From positions 1 to 17,261 of the forward strand of contig JBIKVN010000039.1 in assembly GCA_044356865.1 (NCBI GenBank): 17,261 bases of DNA. The letters are read 5' to 3'. This document shows positions 13,757 to 17,261 of the stretch, in pieces. This DNA comes from JBEIUL01 sp044356865 (GTDB lineage: Bacteria > Planctomycetota > Phycisphaerae > Phycisphaerales > SM1A02). The first letter of the stretch is position 1, and each line of letters opens with the position of its first letter. The notes under the pieces are model-generated. The model did no database searches, was not told where the DNA came from, and saw nothing but the letters and a program-made list of their open reading frames with translations. The translations under genes and the position numbers were made by a program.

Positions 13757-15397
13757 GTGCCCCGACCCTTCTTGAATCTCCCGCCGCTGACCGGCTCGCT
13801 CGCCGCCTTGGCCCTGGCCGGGTCATGCCTCGCCGCACCGCAGGCCATTCCCGCCGCCCCGCCGACGGCCGACCGCGACGAGATCCGCGTCACGCTGCCG
13901 GCCTCGGCCGCGACCGAACTCGGCCTCGGCGAAGCGGGAACCTCCGGGCGGCTGCTGGTCTTCCTCATCCGCGACGGGGCCCGGATCGGCCGTGCCGAGC
14001 CGATGGACGCCCCGTTCTTCCGCGATCCGCAGCCGCTGTTCGGGCTCGACGTGCCCGAATGGAAACCCGGCGAGACGAAATCGATCGACGCCCGCAGCCT
14101 CGGCTGGCCGGTCTCGCTCGACCGGCTCGAGGGCGGCTTCCGCCTGCAGGCCGTGCTCAAGCGAAATCGCGCCGGCCGCGGGCACCTGGCGTCGGGGAAT
14201 CTGCACGGCGGCGAGGCGAGCGCCGAGTTCACGCTGGAGGGTTCGGAGCGCGTCGAACTCTCGCTCGATCGCGCGATCGGGGAACCGAAACCGGCGGAAC
14301 GGCCGAACCTCCGCTGGATCGAGTTCCGCTCGGAACTGCTCTCGGACGCCCTCGGCACCGAGGTGAAGCACCGGGCCGGCGTGGTGCTGCCGAGGGACTA
14401 CGACAACCTGAAGGCAAAGCGCCGGCACTGGCCCGTCGTGTACGTGATCCCCGGGTTCGGCGGGAACCATCTCGATGCCGAGCGCGTCGCCGACATGCTG
14501 GCGGCCCCGCGTTCGGAAGAGGTCCTTCCGCAGGCCGTGCATGTCGTGCTCGACCCCGACGGCCCGCTCGGCCACCATGGCTTCGTCGACGGCCCGAACG
14601 TCGGGCCGCGCGGCACCGCCCTCGTCACCGAGTTCATCCCGCATCTCGAGTCGCGGCTGCGGATCGTCGCGAGGCCCGAGGCCCGCATCGTGACCGGCCA
14701 CTCCTCGGGCGGCTGGAGCTCGCTCTGGCTGCAGCTGAATCATGCCGAGACCTTCGGGGCCTGTTTCGCCAGCGCGCCCGACCCGGTCGACTTCTCGCGG
14801 TTCCAGAACACCGACCTCTACCGCGACGCGAACCTCTTCACCGACGGCGAAGGGAAGGAAACCGCCTCGTACCGCGCGCCGCTCGGCCCGGTTGACGACC
14901 GCGTGCTCATGACAGTGCGCGAGGAGATCGGCGTCGAGCACGTGCTCGGCCCGCGCGGCGACAGCGGCGAGCAGTGGGGCGCGTGGGCCGCGATGTTCTC
15001 GCCGCGCGATCCGGCGACGCGGCGACCGTTGCGGGCGTGGGATCCGGAGACCGGCGCGATCGACACCGCGACGATCGAACGGGACTGGTCCCGGTACGAC
15101 ATCGCTCGCCTCGTGGCCGCCGACTGGAAGCGCTACGACCCGATTTTCGCCGGGAAAATCCGGCTGCTGTGCGGCGAGCGGGACTCGTTCTACCTCGAAC
15201 GGGCGGTGCGGTCGCTGCGGGAGACGATCGACGCCCTGCGGAAGCGGGACGCCGATCGGGGCCTCGCGCCCGCGGCCGGGCCTGGCTACATCGAGCTCGT
15301 CCGCGACGCGACGCATGACGGCGCCGCGGCCACCGCAGCGCTGCGCTGGGGAAGGGAGATGCGCGAGCACCTCCGGAGGAGCGGGTTGGGGGAGTGA
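13757..15397 (+). CDS. Secreted esterase D/Fes-family alpha/beta hydrolase
   Basis: A 546-residue exported hydrolase. The GTG at 13757 is preferred because a signal peptide follows directly (PRPFLNLPPLTGSLAALALA, cut near LAA-PQA). The in-frame ATG at 13673 would add 28 Pro/Arg-rich residues before it. Residues about 40-180 form an N-terminal beta-rich domain. The C-terminal esterase-D (PF00756-type) domain starts near 190, with an oxyanion segment PGFGGNH (232-238), nucleophile Ser316 in GHSSGG, likely acid Asp476 (GERDSF) and likely His521 (ATHDG). A long lid/insert region lies between about 340 and 460. Families of this type include feruloyl and other carboxylesterases, enterochelin esterase and mycolyltransferases; the substrate here is unknown. 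The gene stands alone: divergent from the DUF4097-like gene and convergent with transketolase. Confidence 0.9.
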   Translation: MPRPFLNLPPLTGSLAALALAGSCLAAPQAIPAAPPTADRDEIRVTLPASAATELGLGEAGTSGRLLVFLIRDGARIGRAEPMDAPFFRDPQPLFGLDVPEWKPGETKSIDARSLGWPVSLDRLEGGFRLQAVLKRNRAGRGHLASGNLHGGEASAEFTLEGSERVELSLDRAIGEPKPAERPNLRWIEFRSELLSDALGTEVKHRAGVVLPRDYDNLKAKRRHWPVVYVIPGFGGNHLDAERVADMLAAPRSEEVLPQAVHVVLDPDGPLGHHGFVDGPNVGPRGTALVTEFIPHLESRLRIVARPEARIVTGHSSGGWSSLWLQLNHAETFGACFASAPDPVDFSRFQNTDLYRDANLFTDGEGKETASYRAPLGPVDDRVLMTVREEIGVEHVLGPRGDSGEQWGAWAAMFSPRDPATRRPLRAWDPETGAIDTATIERDWSRYDIARLVAADWKRYDPIFAGKIRLLCGERDSFYLERAVRSLRETIDALRKRDADRGLAPAAGPGYIELVRDATHDGAAATAALRWGREMREHLRRSGLGE

Positions 15398-15434
15398 GGG
15401 CGGGGGAAGCGAGATTGGCGGGGTGCACGGCCAC

Positions 15435-15453
15435 GACGGGGCATGGCCCCGTC
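15435..15453. terminator. 8-bp stem hairpin between esterase and transketolase
   Basis: gacggggc (15435-15442) pairs with gccccgtc (15446-15453) around a 3-nt loop, in the 76-bp gap between two converging stop codons. There is no T-run on either side, so termination is inferred from position and stem strength only. Confidence 0.55.
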
Positions 15454-15473
15454 AGTCCGGGGCGAGGGCGCTC

Positions 15474-17261
15474 CTACCGAGTGACGCCGACCATCGCCGC
15501 CGCGGCGGCCACGATCGACTTCGGGTCGAGGCCGCACATCCGCATGACCTCGTCCTCGGTGCGGCAGCTCTTCGGGATCCGGCTCACGAACATCTGCCGC
15601 ACGGTGAACGCATCGCCCGCGTCGCAGCAGGCCTCGGCCACCGCGCCACCGAGGCCCGCACCGTAGTTGTCCTCGACGGTCAGGATATTCCCGCCGTTCC
15701 GGTTCGCGAGGTCGAGCAGGGCGTCGCGGTCGAACGGGATCGAGTAGAGGTCGACGAGCGTCGCGTCGATGCCCATCCGGTCGAGCTCGGCGAGGGCCTT
15801 GTTGCACTCGTGCACCATGAGGCCGGCCGACACGATCATCAGGTCGCGGCCCTCGGTCAGCACCTCGAACTTGCCGAGGTTGAACACCGTGTCGGCCCCG
15901 TACAGGAACTCGACCTCGGGGCGGAACGTGCGCAGGTAGCACATGCCCTCATACTCGGCCATGACCTGGGTGAGGGCGTAGGCGCTCCACGCATCCGACG
16001 GCTGCAGCAGGTAGCAGCCCGGGTTGCCGCGGTGGTCGCGAACGCTCGCGAGCGAACGGAACCACGCGACGTCGGGCAAGGCCATCTGGCTCGGTCCGTC
16101 CGAGCACGGCGTGATGCCCGAGTGCGAGCCGACCAGCTTCAGGTTCGCCCCGGAGTTCATGCCCATCTCGATCTGGTCGTACGCCCGCGTGAGGAACTTC
16201 GCGAAGCTCGAGGCGAACGGGATCTTGCCCGCCGCCGACAACCCGACCGCGACCGAGGCCATGTTCTGCTCGGCGATCTTGCACTCGACGAACCGCGACG
16301 ACAGCTCGCGGTCGTTCGCGAACCACTCGGCGAAGGTCGAGTTCTTGACGTCGGCGTCCAAGGCCCAGACCGCGGGGTTCGCGCGGCCGGCGGCCCGCAG
16401 GGCGAGGCCGTACGCCTTCCGCGTCGCGAACTTGCCCGTGCCCATCACCGACGCCATGTCGAAGGCCTTCATCGCCTGCGGGAAGGTCATCGGATCGGTC
16501 GCCGGCTTCGTGGCGACGGTGCGCACCGCGGGAGCCGTCGGCTTGAGCGTCCCGCTCGAGGCCAGCGAACTGGTGAGCTTGAGCCGCATCGAGTCGAGCT
16601 CGTCTTTCGCGGCCTTCAGCTTGTCGCCGGTCGCGGGCTTGCCGTGCCAGCCGCCGCCCTGCACGGTCGCCGAGCCCCAGCCCTTCACGGTGCGGGCGAC
16701 GACCGCGTGCGGCTGCGTACCGGCCTTCGCCGCCTTGTCGAAGGCGTCCTTGATCTGCTTGGGATCGTGCCCGTCGATCGCGAGCGCGACGATGCCGATC
16801 GCCTCGAGCTTCTTCACGATCGCCTCGGCCGACTGCAGCGACGAGACCTTGTCCGACTGCCCGTACTGGTTGCAGTTGAAGATCGGCACGACGTTGCCGA
16901 GCCGCTGGTCGACGAGGAACTCGAGGGCCTCCCAGATCTGGCCTTCGCGGCTCTCGCCGTCGCCGACGATGCACCAGATGCGGCGGTCGAGGCCATCTTG
17001 GCGGGCCGCAAGACCAAGGCCCGCGGCGATCGAGAGCCCCTGGCCGAGACTGCCCGTCGCGGCGTCGAAGAACGGGAAGCCCTCCGCCGGATTCGGGTGG
17101 CCGTCGAGCACGCTGTCGGCGTTGCGGAGGCCCTTGAGGTCTTCGATGGTCAGCGCCCGGCGGGTCGCGGGGTCCTTGCCGACAAGCGTCCCGAGATCGG
17201 CGCACGCCGCGTACACGATCGGCACCGCGTGGCCTTCCGACAGCACCAGCCGATCGGCGGT
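15474..17261 (-). CDS. tkt: Transketolase, 5' end beyond the window
   Basis: The last 595 codons of a thiamine-diphosphate transketolase; the reading frame continues off the right edge as TADRLVLSEGHAV, so the roughly 40-70 N-terminal residues are missing and the GTG at 17246 is internal. It transfers two-carbon units in the pentose phosphate and Calvin-type pathways. The TPP/metal motif is GDGESREGQIWEA to NQYGQSD (about 16964-16855). The pyrimidine domain contains IAEQNMASVAVG with the catalytic Glu (codon 16269-16271). ResiduesSHSGI and DGPSQMAL follow. Several segments (NxxGQSD, WHGKP, FVEC-IAEQNM, GSHSG, DGPSQMAL) resemble the short animal-type transketolase more than the E. coli TktA form, as far as I recall those sequences. 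It is cytoplasmic. A hairpin lies just after its stop. Confidence 0.95.
   Translation of the reverse strand, partial: TADRLVLSEGHAVPIVYAACADLGTLVGKDPATRRALTIEDLKGLRNADSVLDGHPNPAEGFPFFDAATGSLGQGLSIAAGLGLAARQDGLDRRIWCIVGDGESREGQIWEALEFLVDQRLGNVVPIFNCNQYGQSDKVSSLQSAEAIVKKLEAIGIVALAIDGHDPKQIKDAFDKAAKAGTQPHAVVARTVKGWGSATVQGGGWHGKPATGDKLKAAKDELDSMRLKLTSSLASSGTLKPTAPAVRTVATKPATDPMTFPQAMKAFDMASVMGTGKFATRKAYGLALRAAGRANPAVWALDADVKNSTFAEWFANDRELSSRFVECKIAEQNMASVAVGLSAAGKIPFASSFAKFLTRAYDQIEMGMNSGANLKLVGSHSGITPCSDGPSQMALPDVAWFRSLASVRDHRGNPGCYLLQPSDAWSAYALTQVMAEYEGMCYLRTFRPEVEFLYGADTVFNLGKFEVLTEGRDLMIVSAGLMVHECNKALAELDRMGIDATLVDLYSIPFDRDALLDLANRNGGNILTVEDNYGAGLGGAVAEACCDAGDAFTVRQMFVSRIPKSCRTEDEVMRMCGLDPKSIVAAAAAMVGVTR

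Noticed and set aside
12204..13775. 523-codon plus-strand frame opposite rlmE and the DUF4097-like gene
   Set aside because: It is antisense to two well-supported genes; the translation is Arg/Asp/Val-rich without motifs.
13823..15370. 515-codon minus-strand frame opposite the esterase
   Set aside because: The plus strand has a signal peptide and a GHSSGG hydrolase core; this frame is its shadow.

Overview
This window comes from a G+C-rich (about 70% by eye) bacterial chromosome. The likely host is a planctomycete of the Phycisphaerae type. The evidence is an LL-diaminopimelate aminotransferase, a tricorn-type protease, a very large secreted protein carrying RCC1-like and thrombospondin type 3 repeats and ending in a Cys-flanked 'GC-type' dockerin-like module, and mostly Shine-Dalgarno-free starts. 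That assignment is inference from gene content. There is no rRNA, tRNA, CRISPR array, insertion sequence or phage gene, and no recognisable defence or biosynthetic island.

Layout from left to right: (1) a periplasmic/secreted tricorn-type S41 protease on the minus strand (17-3634). (2) A 304-bp divergent spacer holding a perfect 13-bp inverted repeat. (3) A small unrecognised protein gene with a strong Shine-Dalgarno (3939-4268), followed by an M42 metallo-aminopeptidase (4316-5407). (4) A hairpin terminator between converging genes, then a 1415-residue multidomain secreted protein on the minus strand (5494-9741). (5) A 447-bp divergent spacer. (6) A plus-strand pair: a COG3963-type phospholipid N-methyltransferase-like protein (10189-10812) and dapL (10854-12104). 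(7) A minus-strand pair: rlmE (12108-12770), ending 3 bp from dapL, and a DUF4097-like exported protein (12810-13640). (8) A secreted esterase-D-family hydrolase (13757-15397). (9) A hairpin, then a transketolase on the minus strand that runs off the right edge (15474-17261).

The genes are mainly housekeeping (lysine/peptidoglycan precursor synthesis, 23S rRNA methylation, pentose phosphate pathway) plus a cell-envelope and exported set (tricorn protease, M42 peptidase, esterase, DUF4097-like protein, RCC1/TSP3 protein). The tricorn protease and the M42 peptidase are close neighbours, and could act successively in peptide breakdown, but they are divergent and probably in different compartments.

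The most informative pattern is at gene starts. Five genes (M42 peptidase, methyltransferase, dapL, rlmE, esterase) lack a Shine-Dalgarno and have a TAnnnT hexamer ending 7-9 nt before the start codon. This is the geometry expected of a -10 element driving a leaderless mRNA. The small gene and the giant secreted protein instead have clear Shine-Dalgarno sequences. I found no convincing new multi-gene system. The best leads are this two-mode initiation pattern, the 14-repeat propeller protein with an unassigned middle domain, the small unknown gene, and the isolated 13-bp hairpin.
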